Assembly: GCA_965662685.1 (NCBI GenBank)
Contig: CBFIIQ010000009.1
Coordinates: forward strand, 1-64,000
DNA: 64,000 bases
Direction: 5' to 3'
DNA from: Eutrophocola sp965662685
GTDB taxonomy: Bacteria > Pseudomonadota > Gammaproteobacteria > Pseudomonadales > Pseudohongiellaceae
This document shows positions 25,672 to 34,160 of the stretch, piece after piece. The position numbers and the translations under genes were made by a program. The notes under the pieces were generated by a model, which did no database searches, was not told where the DNA came from, and saw nothing but the letters and a program-made list of their open reading frames with translations. The stretch's first letter is position 1; every line of letters starts with the position of its first letter.

Positions 25672-27285
25672 ATGAATGAAAGAATATTGTTGCCGAATCA
25701 GGCTGATCTCGTCGAAGCGCTGGCTGATCCCGAACTATACGGTGGTCGGGACGTACAGGTGGAAATGCTGGAAACCCATATTTCGTATATTTTTCTTGCC
25801 GGTGCTTATGCCTACAAGGTGAAGAAGGCGTTGAAGCTTGGTTTTCTCGACTTTTCAACCCTGGAAAAACGGCGGTATTACTGCCAGCAGGAATTGCGCC
25901 TGAACCGGCGCCTGGCACCCGCGTTATATCTGGAGGTAATTCCGATTACCGGATCCTGCACCAAACCGCTACTGGGCGGCGAGGGAACAGCGATTGAATA
26001 TGCCGTCAAGATGCGACGCTTTGCGCAGCATGATTTACTCAATGCCTTACTTGGCCGTGGACGCTTGACGCACAGCCATATCGACCGCCTGGCCGAAAAA
26101 ATGGCTGGTTTTCACCAGACCACGACTATAGCTCCGGTGCACAGTGAGTTTGGCTCGGCGGACCTTGTGCGACAGCCGGTTGTGGAAAATTTCAGGCAGT
26201 TGCAAGACTTGCCGCTGACACTACCTTGCGCCGAACAGCGTGATGTTCTGGAACAGTGGAGCCTGAACCGCTGGCAAGTGCTTGAGCCGGTGTTAAGTGC
26301 CCGCAAGGCAGATGGTTTTATACGTGAATGCCATGGTGATTTTCATCTCGGTAATATCGCTGTTATTGGCAGGGATGTCGTCATATTCGATTGTCTCGAA
26401 TTCAACGATGAACTGCGCTGGATTGATGTCATGAATGATATTGCATTCCTGGTTATGGATTGTCGCGAGCGGGGCTCTGCGGATCTGGCGCAGCGCTTTC
26501 TTAATCTTTATCTCGAAATGACTGGCGATTACGCAGGATTAATGGTCCTGCAGTTTTATATTGTTTATCGGGCCATGGTGCGGGCGAAAGTCCATGCCAT
26601 GCGCGCCAGCCAGGGTGATCTCAGTCCACAACAAAGAACCAGTGCACTGGAAGAGTTTCAGAACTATGTTGCCTTCGCCCTTAAGGAAAGTGAATCGGCA
26701 GATCCTGCGGTACTTGTTACTCATGGCGTGTCGGGCAGCGGCAAGACAGTGCAGACCCAGGACCTGCTTGAGACCATTAATGCTGTGCGCATACGCTCAG
26801 ATATAGAAAGAAAACGGCAGTACGGTCTTAAACCTGCCGATCATTCCGGGTCGGGGGTTGGTTCAGGCTTGTACCGTCCGCAGATCACTGAACAGCTCTA
26901 CAAAAACCTGCTGGCCCTGGCCAGGACAATTGTCGAGGCTGGTTATGTCGTTATTGTGGATGCGACCTTCCTGGCAAAGTGGCAGAGGAGTATGTTTCAA
27001 CAACTGGCACATTCGCATGACATACCGTTTCTGATTCTGGACTTCGAAGTCCCGGAAGCTTTGCTACGGGCGCGTATTCATGAACGTCTGAAGCGAGGGG
27101 GTGAGGCATCCGAAGCAAATATTGTTGTATTGGAATATCAGTTGAAAATGCAGGAAGCGCTGCAAGGAGACGAGCTGGTCAGCGTGGTCTCTATTGATGC
27201 TACGTGCAAGCCCGGCAAAAATACCTGGGACAGCCTACTATACCGGCTCCGCTATCAATGGAATGACCATGCCGCACTGGGTTGA
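25672..27285 (+). CDS. COG2187 APH-like kinase fused to a P-loop kinase domain
   Basis: This protein of about 537 residues (ATG 25672; a GTG at 25633 is possible) has two catalytic modules. The N-terminal APH-like domain has ETHISYIFLAGAYAYKVKK, LGFLDFSTLEKR and the catalytic loop ECHGDFHLGNI. The C-terminal part, from about residue 350, is a zeta-toxin/gluconate-kinase-like P-loop domain with VSGSGKTVQT and VDATFLAKWQRS. The substrates are unknown. A single-domain paralogue is encoded at 10213. Homologues often sit in stress regulons, which agrees with this setting, but no FNR-like box was found here. Confidence 0.82.
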   Translation: MNERILLPNQADLVEALADPELYGGRDVQVEMLETHISYIFLAGAYAYKVKKALKLGFLDFSTLEKRRYYCQQELRLNRRLAPALYLEVIPITGSCTKPLLGGEGTAIEYAVKMRRFAQHDLLNALLGRGRLTHSHIDRLAEKMAGFHQTTTIAPVHSEFGSADLVRQPVVENFRQLQDLPLTLPCAEQRDVLEQWSLNRWQVLEPVLSARKADGFIRECHGDFHLGNIAVIGRDVVIFDCLEFNDELRWIDVMNDIAFLVMDCRERGSADLAQRFLNLYLEMTGDYAGLMVLQFYIVYRAMVRAKVHAMRASQGDLSPQQRTSALEEFQNYVAFALKESESADPAVLVTHGVSGSGKTVQTQDLLETINAVRIRSDIERKRQYGLKPADHSGSGVGSGLYRPQITEQLYKNLLALARTIVEAGYVVIVDATFLAKWQRSMFQQLAHSHDIPFLILDFEVPEALLRARIHERLKRGGEASEANIVVLEYQLKMQEALQGDELVSVVSIDATCKPGKNTWDSLLYRLRYQWNDHAALG

Positions 27286-27333
27286 GCGAATGGTTTTCGG
27301 GGGTATTGGCAAAGCCGGACGTTATTGCAGGCT

Positions 27334-27356
27334 GGCAAGCCCGACAGGGCGTTGCC
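27334..27356. terminator. Possible bidirectional hairpin between convergent genes
   Basis: GGCAAGCCC, a GACA loop and GGGCGTTGCC form a 9-bp stem with one bulged base. It lies between the rightward P-loop kinase gene and the leftward ZIP gene. There is no adjacent U tract, so intrinsic termination is uncertain. Confidence 0.3.
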
Positions 27357-27443
27357 TGCTGCTGTATTGTTTTCCGAATACCCGTTCCGGCAAGGCGAGG
27401 TTATTTCCATAACAGCTTCCTGTCACTGGAATTAAAGGGGGCT

Positions 27444-28184
27444 TCAGGTAAAGAGAATTCTGATCAGCAGCATTATTGCTATGCCGGTGATAAAGAGACA
27501 AAAATTAACTGTGTTCACGGAGAGGTTTTCATGTTTTCTGACGACAGGAATAAGGCCCGATGCCCCGATGTAAATAAAATTGCCGGCGGCAAAGGGGACA
27601 AGAAAACTGATATCCATAGTGCCCGATACTGCCAGGGCAATCATGCCGCCAATCAGGAAGGTCATGCCCGAGGCCAGGTTCAGTAGCAGCGCTTTGCGTT
27701 TTGTCCAGCCACTGTGAATCAGCACGGCGAAGTCCCCTAGCTCCTGAGGCAATTCATGGGCCGCTGCTGCCAGCCAGGCCATGATGCCGAGCTGGATATC
27801 GGCAATAAATAAGGCGCCGATGGAAAGTCCTCCGATCAGGTTATGCAGGCCATCCCCCAGCAGGACCAGGTAACCCAGTGGTTCCGGACAAGGCAAGTCA
27901 GTTCGCCGGCAATGGTGACTGTGCAGCAGTTCCTCCAGAGCAAAAAAGACACTGAAGCCTGCCAGCACCCAGATAAAAAAGCTATCAATGTTGCCGTAAA
28001 GCATCAGACCCTCGGGCAGCATATGAAAAAATGCACTACCCAGCATGGTGCCTGCGGCCAGAGACACCAGGGGCAGGAGAATCTTTTGCAGAGTATCTTC
28101 GGTGAGAGTAAGGGTCAGAGCACCGGTCAGAGCAATGCCGCACATCAATATGCCGCTTCCCAGAATCCAGAAAAATTCAGTCAT
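27444..28184 (-). CDS. ZIP-family metal transporter
   Basis: The 246-residue membrane protein has eight predicted helices. It carries the ZIP metal-binding motifs DGLHNLIGGLSIGA (helix 4) and HELPQELGDFAVL (helix 5). A histidine-rich loop (LLHSHHCRRTDLPC) joins helices 3 and 4. It should import divalent metal such as zinc or iron into the cytoplasm. The ATG at 28184 is used; a TTG at 28211 would add nine residues. An FNR-like promoter at 28301-28341 reads toward it, with a leader of about 110 bases, suggesting low-oxygen induction and perhaps ferrous iron as substrate. That substrate is inference. Confidence 0.88.
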   Translation of the reverse strand: MTEFFWILGSGILMCGIALTGALTLTLTEDTLQKILLPLVSLAAGTMLGSAFFHMLPEGLMLYGNIDSFFIWVLAGFSVFFALEELLHSHHCRRTDLPCPEPLGYLVLLGDGLHNLIGGLSIGALFIADIQLGIMAWLAAAAHELPQELGDFAVLIHSGWTKRKALLLNLASGMTFLIGGMIALAVSGTMDISFLVPFAAGNFIYIGASGLIPVVRKHENLSVNTVNFCLFITGIAIMLLIRILFT

Positions 28185-28300
28185 GACAAAATGATGACCA
28201 TGGTAATGCAATCGATATTGGCCATGTATTGCTCAATTTTTCATCACGGCAATCTACTCCCGGTGCCGGCGCTTGCTCGTCAAAATTTACCTACCTGCTT

Positions 28301-28341
28301 ACCATAATCCAGGGTCCTGCAGAATTCTTGATGGGCATCAA
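28301..28341 (-). promoter_or_regulatory. FNR-like class II promoter for the ZIP transporter
   Basis: The box TTGATGGGCATCAA (28328-28341) is a perfect FNR consensus. TATGGT at 28306-28301 starts 28.5 bp leftward. The rightward lipoprotein gene has no hexamer at that spacing. Confidence 0.65.
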
Positions 28342-28432
28342 TAAATTTCAAAGGGGCTATGCAAAAGTAAGTCATCCAATAAAGGGTAGATGAATAGCTG
28401 GAAAAGCCAGTTGTAAAGCAACAGGGGGGCGA

Positions 28433-28891
28433 ATGTTTGTGAAGCGAGTATACCGGGTGCTGGCAGTGGTTGTGTTTTGTTCGGCATGTACCACGCAGTC
28501 CGGCCAGCAGGAACAGGCCGGTATGATTATCGGTGGTGTTTTGGGTGGGGTACTGGGCGCACAGGTGGGTGAAGGCCGCGGACGTGATGTCGCAATTATT
28601 GCCGGTACCCTTGCCGGCGCGACAATCGGCAGTGCGGTGGGCAGATCGATGGATGATACTGATCGGTTGCGTACTGCGCAGACCCTGGAATCAGTGCGAA
28701 CCGGTGTGCGCTCGCAATGGCGTAATCCTGACACGGATATCAGTTATACCATGGTACCCACACGTACCTATGAAACGGTTGCCGGCCCTTGCCGGGAATA
28801 TTCCATAGATGCAGTGATTGAAAATCGTAATGAGCAGGTGCATGGCACTGCCTGTCGCAGAGAGGATGGTGCCTGGATTGTGCAGAATTAA
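28433..28891 (+). CDS. Glycine-zipper outer-membrane lipoprotein
   Basis: This 152-residue protein has a hydrophobic N-terminus ending in a lipobox-like FCSAC. Two glycine-zipper stretches follow (IIGGVLGGVLGAQVGEG and GTLAGATIGSAVG, about residues 32-70). The C-terminal part (SYTMVPTRTY, GPCREYSIDAVI) resembles the 17-kDa surface antigen/RT0821 family. It is probably anchored in the outer membrane or periplasm. The function in these families is not defined. AGGGGGG stands before the ATG. The lipoyl-like gene follows 59 bp downstream. Confidence 0.78.
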   Translation: MFVKRVYRVLAVVVFCSACTTQSGQQEQAGMIIGGVLGGVLGAQVGEGRGRDVAIIAGTLAGATIGSAVGRSMDDTDRLRTAQTLESVRTGVRSQWRNPDTDISYTMVPTRTYETVAGPCREYSIDAVIENRNEQVHGTACRREDGAWIVQN

Positions 28892-28950
28892 CGGGTAACA
28901 CAAAAACATATTCTAGAGCATAGACAAGAATGAAGAACTGAGGAGGCAAT

Positions 28951-29325
28951 ATGGATATCAAAATGCCTTGTGCTGATGCAGGACTGGAGAAAAGTACCCT
29001 GGCGCGCTGGCTGGTAAAGCCGGGAGATCAGGTTGAGCCGGGAGATACAATCGCTGTAGTCGTCATTCCGGACGGGGACAGGTATGAGCTCAAGATTTAT
29101 GAGCGCGGCTGGATTTCCCGGTTACTGATTCCAGGCGGAACAATGGTATCGGTGGGTACGGTCATTGCCAGCCTGGCCGCAGAAGGAAATGGCGTTTACA
29201 CTCATCCACAAGTTACCCGAATCGAACGCTATATGAGTGAGCCGGTCGTAAAAAGCAGCTTGCAAAAAAGTCGGGTAGTTGAACAATCAGGTTATAATGG
29301 CAGCCTGCCTAAACAAAGCTGCTGA
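28951..29325 (+). CDS. Biotin/lipoyl-like domain protein without the usual lysine
   Basis: The first 80 of 124 residues resemble the lipoyl domain of 2-oxoacid dehydrogenases: ARWLVKPGDQVEPGDTIAVVV and then RGWISRLLIPGGTMVSVGTVIASL. In true lipoyl domains the hairpin between the halves carries ETDKA with the modified lysine; here it reads IPDGDRYELKI, with arginine at the equivalent position. It may therefore not be lipoylated. K in ELKI is an alternative but is displaced. The remaining 40 residues are unassigned. A perfect GAGGAGG site precedes the ATG. No dehydrogenase subunits are nearby, and the gene converges on the N-ATPase operon. Confidence 0.65.
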   Translation: MDIKMPCADAGLEKSTLARWLVKPGDQVEPGDTIAVVVIPDGDRYELKIYERGWISRLLIPGGTMVSVGTVIASLAAEGNGVYTHPQVTRIERYMSEPVVKSSLQKSRVVEQSGYNGSLPKQSC

Positions 29326-29335
29326 ATATTTCCGG

Positions 29336-30271
29336 TCAGGTATGGAAATGCTCTGCTTGTTGTTGATTGTTGTCCTTATCCCGGCCTGGTGTCTCATGTT
29401 GCAGGCTTGCTTCAAAGCCGGCTAATACTTCCATTAATTCACTGGTTATTTCCGCCTGCCTTACACGGCGAAATTCTGCAGTAATTTCTTCTATCCTGTT
29501 CTTGATATTTTCTTCCGCATTAAGCATGGTGCGAAGCCGTGTGCTGTGTTCGCTGGTTTGTGACTCCACGCAGGCGCTGAACAGGCTGATAAAAAAATAC
29601 TGCTGCAAAAGTTCACCAAACAAAAGCGGTGCGGCAATACTGTGACCAGGCAGCTTGTGGGAGGGCCAGGTATTCCCCGGCGCTTGTCGGAAACGCCCGG
29701 TATCAACTGGCAGCAGGGCCTGTCGGACCGGGTGGTAAGCGCCGTCCGGCAGATAATGGTTGAAAAGAATATCTACCGGCATGAGCTGTTGCTGATTTTG
29801 CCAGTGGTCAATCCCTGGCAAGAGCTGCTGGATTAGATCACTTGTTTTTCCCAGAGAGGCGGGTGCAGGAAACACTTTGTCACTATCAATACCGGCCTCA
29901 GCCAGGGCATTGGCAGTGCGTACACCTACAGTCAACACACGCGGATTTTTTGTCTCCAGTGCCAGCTCCACCAGATGTTCATTGATATGCCCGCACAGGC
30001 CGTGATCAGTACCGAAAATAATGATTCCTGTGGGCATCAAGTTACTTCCGACAGCGGGGTTGGCTGGAATATTCTCCAGCTCACTGCCGACTAACCTGAG
30101 GCCGAGCTCAATGCTGCTGTAGTAATTTTCCAGTGTTCGTGAAGCATGCTCATACTGGCGAATGTTGGCGCCAGCCAGGGTTTTCATCATTTTTACAATA
30201 CCTTGCAGATCGTGCATGGCGTCAAGCTGATGCTGAATCTTTTCCCTGGACTTCACCCGGATCGCCTCCAT
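29336..30271 (-). CDS. atpG: N-type ATPase gamma subunit
   Basis: The gamma subunit is the central stalk of the rotary ATPase. The 311-residue protein has the N-terminal helix start VKSREKIQHQL, GIVKMMKTLAGANIR, the central FGTDHGLCG segment (canonical SDRGLCGG) and the C-terminal helix ENIKNRIEEITAEFRRVRQAEITSEL. It is the last gene of the N-ATPase operon, as is usual for atpDCQRBEFAG. The ATG at 30271 has GGATAAAAAC upstream and overlaps atpA by 50 bases. The sequence is diverged from ordinary gamma subunits, as expected of the N-type. Confidence 0.92.
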   Translation of the reverse strand: MEAIRVKSREKIQHQLDAMHDLQGIVKMMKTLAGANIRQYEHASRTLENYYSSIELGLRLVGSELENIPANPAVGSNLMPTGIIIFGTDHGLCGHINEHLVELALETKNPRVLTVGVRTANALAEAGIDSDKVFPAPASLGKTSDLIQQLLPGIDHWQNQQQLMPVDILFNHYLPDGAYHPVRQALLPVDTGRFRQAPGNTWPSHKLPGHSIAAPLLFGELLQQYFFISLFSACVESQTSEHSTRLRTMLNAEENIKNRIEEITAEFRRVRQAEITSELMEVLAGFEASLQHETPGRDKDNNQQQAEHFHT

Positions 30272-31787
30272 TGTTTTTATCCTGCAGTATTTTCCGCAGG
30301 GCGCTATCCATCTTTTCCCAGACAGCCGGTTGTGCAACGTCTTTATCTCCAGCCAGTACTTTACAAAGGTTAGCTTCGAGAAGCGGCAGTTTTTCTCCTA
30401 TTGCGGTTTCTGCCGCAGCTATATCGTCAAGGGAAATAGCATCCAGAAATCCCCGGGTGGCAGCGTAGAGCACGGCAATTTGTTCTGCGACACCCAGGAT
30501 ACTGTTTTCCCCCTGTTTCAGAATTTCCCGCACCCGACGCCCACGTTCAATAAGCTTGCGTGTATTTTCATCAAGTCGGGTGCCAAAGCGGGAAAAGGTT
30601 TCCAGTTCCTGGAACTGGGCATAGGACAGTCTTAGATCGCCAGCCACCTTGCGGTAGGCAGGTAATTGTGTTTTTCCTCCCACTCTGGACACTGATTTGC
30701 CTACATCCACCGCAGGCATGAATCCTCTGCGCGATAACGTGGAGGACAGGTATATCTGGCCGTCCGTGATAGATATCAGGTTGGTGGGTATGTAGGCAGA
30801 GATATCGCCAGACTGGGTTTCAATAATGGGCAGCGCGGTGATAGAGCCGCCGCCCAATTCGGGGCGCAGGTGAGTTGCCCGTTCGAGCAAGCGCGAATGG
30901 GTATAAAAAATATCTCCTGGATAGGCTTCACGCCCGGGCGGCCTGCGCAGCAGCAGGGAAAGTTCCCGGTAGGCTCTGGCATGGCGAGTCAGGTCGTCGA
31001 ACACTATCAGCACATCACGGCCCGCAGCCATGAAATATTCAGCGACAGTCATTGCGGCGTAGGGCGTTATGTATTGCAAGCCGGGCGGGTCTTCTCCCGA
31101 GGCAACCATGACCAGTGTATATTTCATTGCTTTATAAGCATGCAGGGTGTCGATGACACGGGCCACGGCCGTGCTGCGCTGCCCGATCGCACAATAGATA
31201 CAGATCGTATTGCTGTGACGCTGGTTGAGGATGGCACTAAGGGCGATGGCCGTTTTGCCAGTCTGGCGATCACCAATGATCAGTTCCCGTTGCCCACGCC
31301 CGATAGGAATGAGGGCATCCACGACTTTCAACCCGGTCAGTAGCGGGATTCTGACCGGGGCCCTGGCCATGATCGCAGGCGCATCCCTTTCAACTGGCAA
31401 CCTTTCAAGATCCGCCGGGAGGAAGCTGTCATCCAGCGGCCTGCCGGTAGCAGTGATGACCCGGCCCAGCAGCGCATCCCCGACAGGGATATCCAGCATA
31501 CGCCCGCTGGCACATACCTCGTCTCCGGCTTTCAGTTGATTACTGTTGCCCAGCAATACCGCGCCAGTTTCTGACTCGTCAAGGTCGATAGCCATAGCGC
31601 TGAGTCCGCCCGGTAACTGGATCAGTTCCTCGGCACCGATGCGGGGTAGTCCACTGACCCTGATGATACTGCCACTGATGCTTTTGATGATACCGGTTTC
31701 ACGTACTACCATGGTTGATGGCCTGTGCGTGAGAGCGGCAGCTACGGCCGCGGCACTTTGCCTGCCGAGGTCCTCAAGCATCGGCAT
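30222..31787 (-). CDS. atpA: N-type ATPase alpha subunit
   Basis: The non-catalytic nucleotide-binding alpha subunit (521 residues) has Walker A GDRQTGKT, then the family segment PPGREAYPGDIFYTHSRLLERA and ALPIIETQSGDISAYIPTNLISITDGQIYL. The ATG at 31787 has AGAGG just upstream and overlaps atpF by 14 bases; a longer frame from 31826 is less likely. The C-terminal tail after about residue 500 is polar and family-specific. It assembles with beta into the F1-like head. Confidence 0.96.
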   Translation of the reverse strand: MPMLEDLGRQSAAAVAAALTHRPSTMVVRETGIIKSISGSIIRVSGLPRIGAEELIQLPGGLSAMAIDLDESETGAVLLGNSNQLKAGDEVCASGRMLDIPVGDALLGRVITATGRPLDDSFLPADLERLPVERDAPAIMARAPVRIPLLTGLKVVDALIPIGRGQRELIIGDRQTGKTAIALSAILNQRHSNTICIYCAIGQRSTAVARVIDTLHAYKAMKYTLVMVASGEDPPGLQYITPYAAMTVAEYFMAAGRDVLIVFDDLTRHARAYRELSLLLRRPPGREAYPGDIFYTHSRLLERATHLRPELGGGSITALPIIETQSGDISAYIPTNLISITDGQIYLSSTLSRRGFMPAVDVGKSVSRVGGKTQLPAYRKVAGDLRLSYAQFQELETFSRFGTRLDENTRKLIERGRRVREILKQGENSILGVAEQIAVLYAATRGFLDAISLDDIAAAETAIGEKLPLLEANLCKVLAGDKDVAQPAVWEKMDSALRKILQDKNNGGDPGEVQGKDSASA

Positions 31788-32559
31788 TGTCCTCTGGCTG
31801 CTGAAGTGTCCGGCGCTGTTCCTCATGCAGTAAATCTTTCATCTTTTCTTCCAGTTCAGCGAGGTAGCGGGCGATATTCCAGTCGATTTTTGCGCCTTCG
31901 CCGGTAAGTTCAATGCCACACTGGGGGCTGGCTGATTGATGAAAGACCAGCTCTCTATCCCCGACGATAGACTTCAGGCTTTGTTCAAGGCGGGAACATT
32001 GTTCTTTCTGCAGGGGGAAGGTCGTGGTCACGTCCAGTCTGCTACTGCCTTCCCCAAGTTGTTTTATCTGCTGTCCAGACAGGCTTTGCAGATTCTTGAT
32101 GAAACGGTCGATGATCCTGGTTTCCAGTGTTGTGTCCGCCAGGTCGGCCAATACTCTGCCAGTTGTGTGGATGATTGAGCGTGCGGCTTCCTCGCGCAAG
32201 CGCCATAGATAGCTACCCTGTTCCTCCTTGAGTTCCTTGCGCCACTTTTTCCGCAGTTCATCGATTTCGAGCCGTGCCTTGTCCAGAAATTGCTGGCGCT
32301 CATGCTCACCGTGAAGGCGTGCTTTCTCAAGGATGGCCTCCTGGTTGTGATCCAGTTCTGCCTGTTTTTCTTCAAATGCCAGTTGTTGCGCTTTGGCTGC
32401 CTGTTTGCGTTGATCAGCCTCATCCAGGCGAGAGGCAATCAGACGCTCCCGGTTGTCCATGGCGTCAATCACCGGCTGATACAAAAAGTGTTTCAGCAAC
32501 CATACCAATACCAAAAAGTTGACAACCTGGGCGAAGACAGTAAGCCAATCCAGTTCCAC
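31774..32559 (-). CDS. atpF: N-type ATPase b subunit, long form
   Basis: The 261-residue protein has one N-terminal membrane helix (TVFAQVVNFLVLVWLLKHFLY) and a long charged coiled coil (about 30-130). A C-terminal domain of about 110 residues follows. Ordinary b subunits are about 156 residues. N-ATPases lack a separate delta (atpH) gene, and the extended b subunit may take its place as the peripheral stalk; no atpH is present here. The gene follows atpE by three bases and overlaps atpA. Confidence 0.93.
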   Translation of the reverse strand: MELDWLTVFAQVVNFLVLVWLLKHFLYQPVIDAMDNRERLIASRLDEADQRKQAAKAQQLAFEEKQAELDHNQEAILEKARLHGEHERQQFLDKARLEIDELRKKWRKELKEEQGSYLWRLREEAARSIIHTTGRVLADLADTTLETRIIDRFIKNLQSLSGQQIKQLGEGSSRLDVTTTFPLQKEQCSRLEQSLKSIVGDRELVFHQSASPQCGIELTGEGAKIDWNIARYLAELEEKMKDLLHEEQRRTLQQPEDNADA

Positions 32560-32562
32560 GCA

Positions 32563-32841
32563 TCAAACTCCGGCTGTAGCAATCACATAATCCCAGAAGG
32601 GGTTGGCAAAGATCAGGATCATGGTTACGACAAAGCAGTAAATAGCCGTTGATTCGATCATGGCCAGACCGACAAACAGGGTGCGGGTGATTGTGCCCGC
32701 CTCATCGGGCTGCTGGGCAATAGACTGCAAGGCCTGGGCCACGGCCCGTCCTTCCCCCAGTGCCGGTCCAAGAGAACCGATGGCAATTGTTAAACCGGCG
32801 GTGAAGATAGACAGCATACCGATCAATGAAATGTTCTCCAT
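32563..32841 (-). CDS. atpE: N-type ATPase c subunit
   Basis: The 92-residue rotor-ring subunit has two helices. The outer helix carries MIESTAIY: E63, S64, T65 and Y68 match the sodium-ligand pattern E-S-T-xx-Y of sodium F-ATPases. The inner helix has E30 in LGPALGEGRA, at the place where Ilyobacter has a glutamine ligand, so two carboxylates face the ion site. Sequence alone cannot decide between sodium and proton coupling: a Burkholderia N-type ring was reported to be proton-specific. It is located between atpB and atpF, as usual in N-ATPase operons. Confidence 0.95.
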   Translation of the reverse strand: MENISLIGMLSIFTAGLTIAIGSLGPALGEGRAVAQALQSIAQQPDEAGTITRTLFVGLAMIESTAIYCFVVTMILIFANPFWDYVIATAGV

Positions 32842-32868
32842 AGCATTACCTCATTCTGGGTGCAGGAC

Positions 32869-33561
32869 TCAATCCCCGCTCTGTTGGGTGAAATGTTGGT
32901 GTACGGTGTTGGCAGACGCAATATAGACCATGGCAAGTACCGCAAAGATATACGCCTGGATGACACCTGTTATCAGGCCAAGTAACTGCAGCAGTACGGG
33001 AAAAAAGAACGGGATCAAACTGATCAGGATAGCCACGATCATGGTGCCACTCATGATATTTCCATAGAGGCGAACAGCAAGAGCAATGATGCGTGAAAAT
33101 TCCCCGATCAGGTTAAAGGGCAGCATCAGAATAGTTGGTTTGATGTAATGAGTCAGGTAGGCAGCAATCCCTTCGTTGGCAATACCGTAAAGGGGGACTG
33201 CGATGAACACGCATAAGGCCAGTGCCGATGTGGTTGACAGTGAGGAGGTCGGTGGGTGGTATCCTGGCACTATTGCCAGCAGGTTGCTGGTGATGATGAA
33301 AATGAACAGGGTGCCGATAAAGGGCAGGTAGCGATCAACCCCCTGGTCCGAGATTTCCCGGATTTGTTGACGAATTGCAGAGACAAGTACTTCCAGCAGA
33401 TTCTGCCAGTGGCTAATCCTGGTTTCTATTGTCAGGCACCGGGTGATCAGTATGGATGCCGTCGTTAAAAGACCCATTACCAGCCAGGTAAAACCAATAG
33501 TGGCATTGACTGGAAAGGAGCCGATGTTAAATAGAAGCAGGGTGTCAGGGGTTATAGTCAT
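32869..33561 (-). CDS. atpB: N-type ATPase a subunit
   Basis: The 230-residue membrane stator subunit provides the two half-channels for the ion. Five to six helices are predicted. The essential arginine lies in the conserved ALAVRLYGNIMSGT segment, and PFNLIGEFSRIIA precedes it. The ATG at 33561 is chosen; an in-frame start at 33600 would overlap atpR. The gene is four bases from atpR. Confidence 0.95.
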   Translation of the reverse strand: MTITPDTLLLFNIGSFPVNATIGFTWLVMGLLTTASILITRCLTIETRISHWQNLLEVLVSAIRQQIREISDQGVDRYLPFIGTLFIFIITSNLLAIVPGYHPPTSSLSTTSALALCVFIAVPLYGIANEGIAAYLTHYIKPTILMLPFNLIGEFSRIIALAVRLYGNIMSGTMIVAILISLIPFFFPVLLQLLGLITGVIQAYIFAVLAMVYIASANTVHQHFTQQSGD

Positions 33562-33565
33562 CGGA

Positions 33566-33862
33566 TCAAGCCCTGTTTGGTTTTTTTTCTGCACAGGCAA
33601 TATTTCTGACCGCGATGATCCTGGTCAAGGTGAATCCGGACATAGCACCAAGTAAATGCGTTGTGCCAAGCAGGAACAGGATAAGTGCCAGCATACTGCA
33701 GACAATAACCAGCCGTAACAACATACCGCTCACTAGAGAATAGCCGGGCTGACCATCGCTGGTGAGTGTTTTCAGGGAGCGCTGTATCAGCCAGAGAAAG
33801 ATACCCGCCAGCACCACACCGCAAGCAAATGTTGCCAGGTAGAGAGGGTATTGCTCAATCAT
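33566..33862 (-). CDS. atpR: N-ATPase accessory membrane protein AtpR
   Basis: This 98-residue protein is assigned from its place between atpQ and atpB and from its two or three hydrophobic segments (YLATFACGVVLAGIFLWLI, LLRLVIVCSMLALILFLL). AtpR is specific to N-type ATPases and is thought to help assemble the c ring. It starts at ATG 33862, overlapping atpQ by eight bases. Confidence 0.82.
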   Translation of the reverse strand: MIEQYPLYLATFACGVVLAGIFLWLIQRSLKTLTSDGQPGYSLVSGMLLRLVIVCSMLALILFLLGTTHLLGAMSGFTLTRIIAVRNIACAEKKPNRA

Positions 33863-34160
33863 GGTGTCGCTCCTCCTTGATCCAGTACCAGGCATTCAGG
33901 CAACCCAGCAGAATGCCGGCAAACAGCAGGGTCAGGGTCCAGGAGAAGGTTGCGGGCCAATGCGAGTCCAGCCATTTTCCCAGGGTAATCCCGGCCAGTG
34001 TGGGTATGGCAATGGACCAGCCCACCATGCCAAACATACCCATCCAGAACATAATGCCCCGATCCTCTTTAACCATAAGCTTGCGCGCAGTTTTTCGGGC
34101 TATCTGGTGCTGAAATGATTGAGCAGGCTTTTTACCTGGCGACGGTTCCTGGTTAACCAT
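33855..34160 (-). CDS. atpQ: N-ATPase accessory membrane protein AtpQ (AtpI-like)
   Basis: The 101-residue protein has a basic N-terminal tail and two membrane helices (GMFGMVGWSIAIPTLAGITL and WTLTLLFAGILLGCLNAWYW). It resembles AtpI-type proteins. Position after atpC identifies it as AtpQ of the N-ATPase operon. The ATG at 34160 has GGAGAAG upstream and overlaps atpC by eight bases; a longer frame from 34292 runs through atpC and is rejected. Confidence 0.82.
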   Translation of the reverse strand: MVNQEPSPGKKPAQSFQHQIARKTARKLMVKEDRGIMFWMGMFGMVGWSIAIPTLAGITLGKWLDSHWPATFSWTLTLLFAGILLGCLNAWYWIKEERHHD

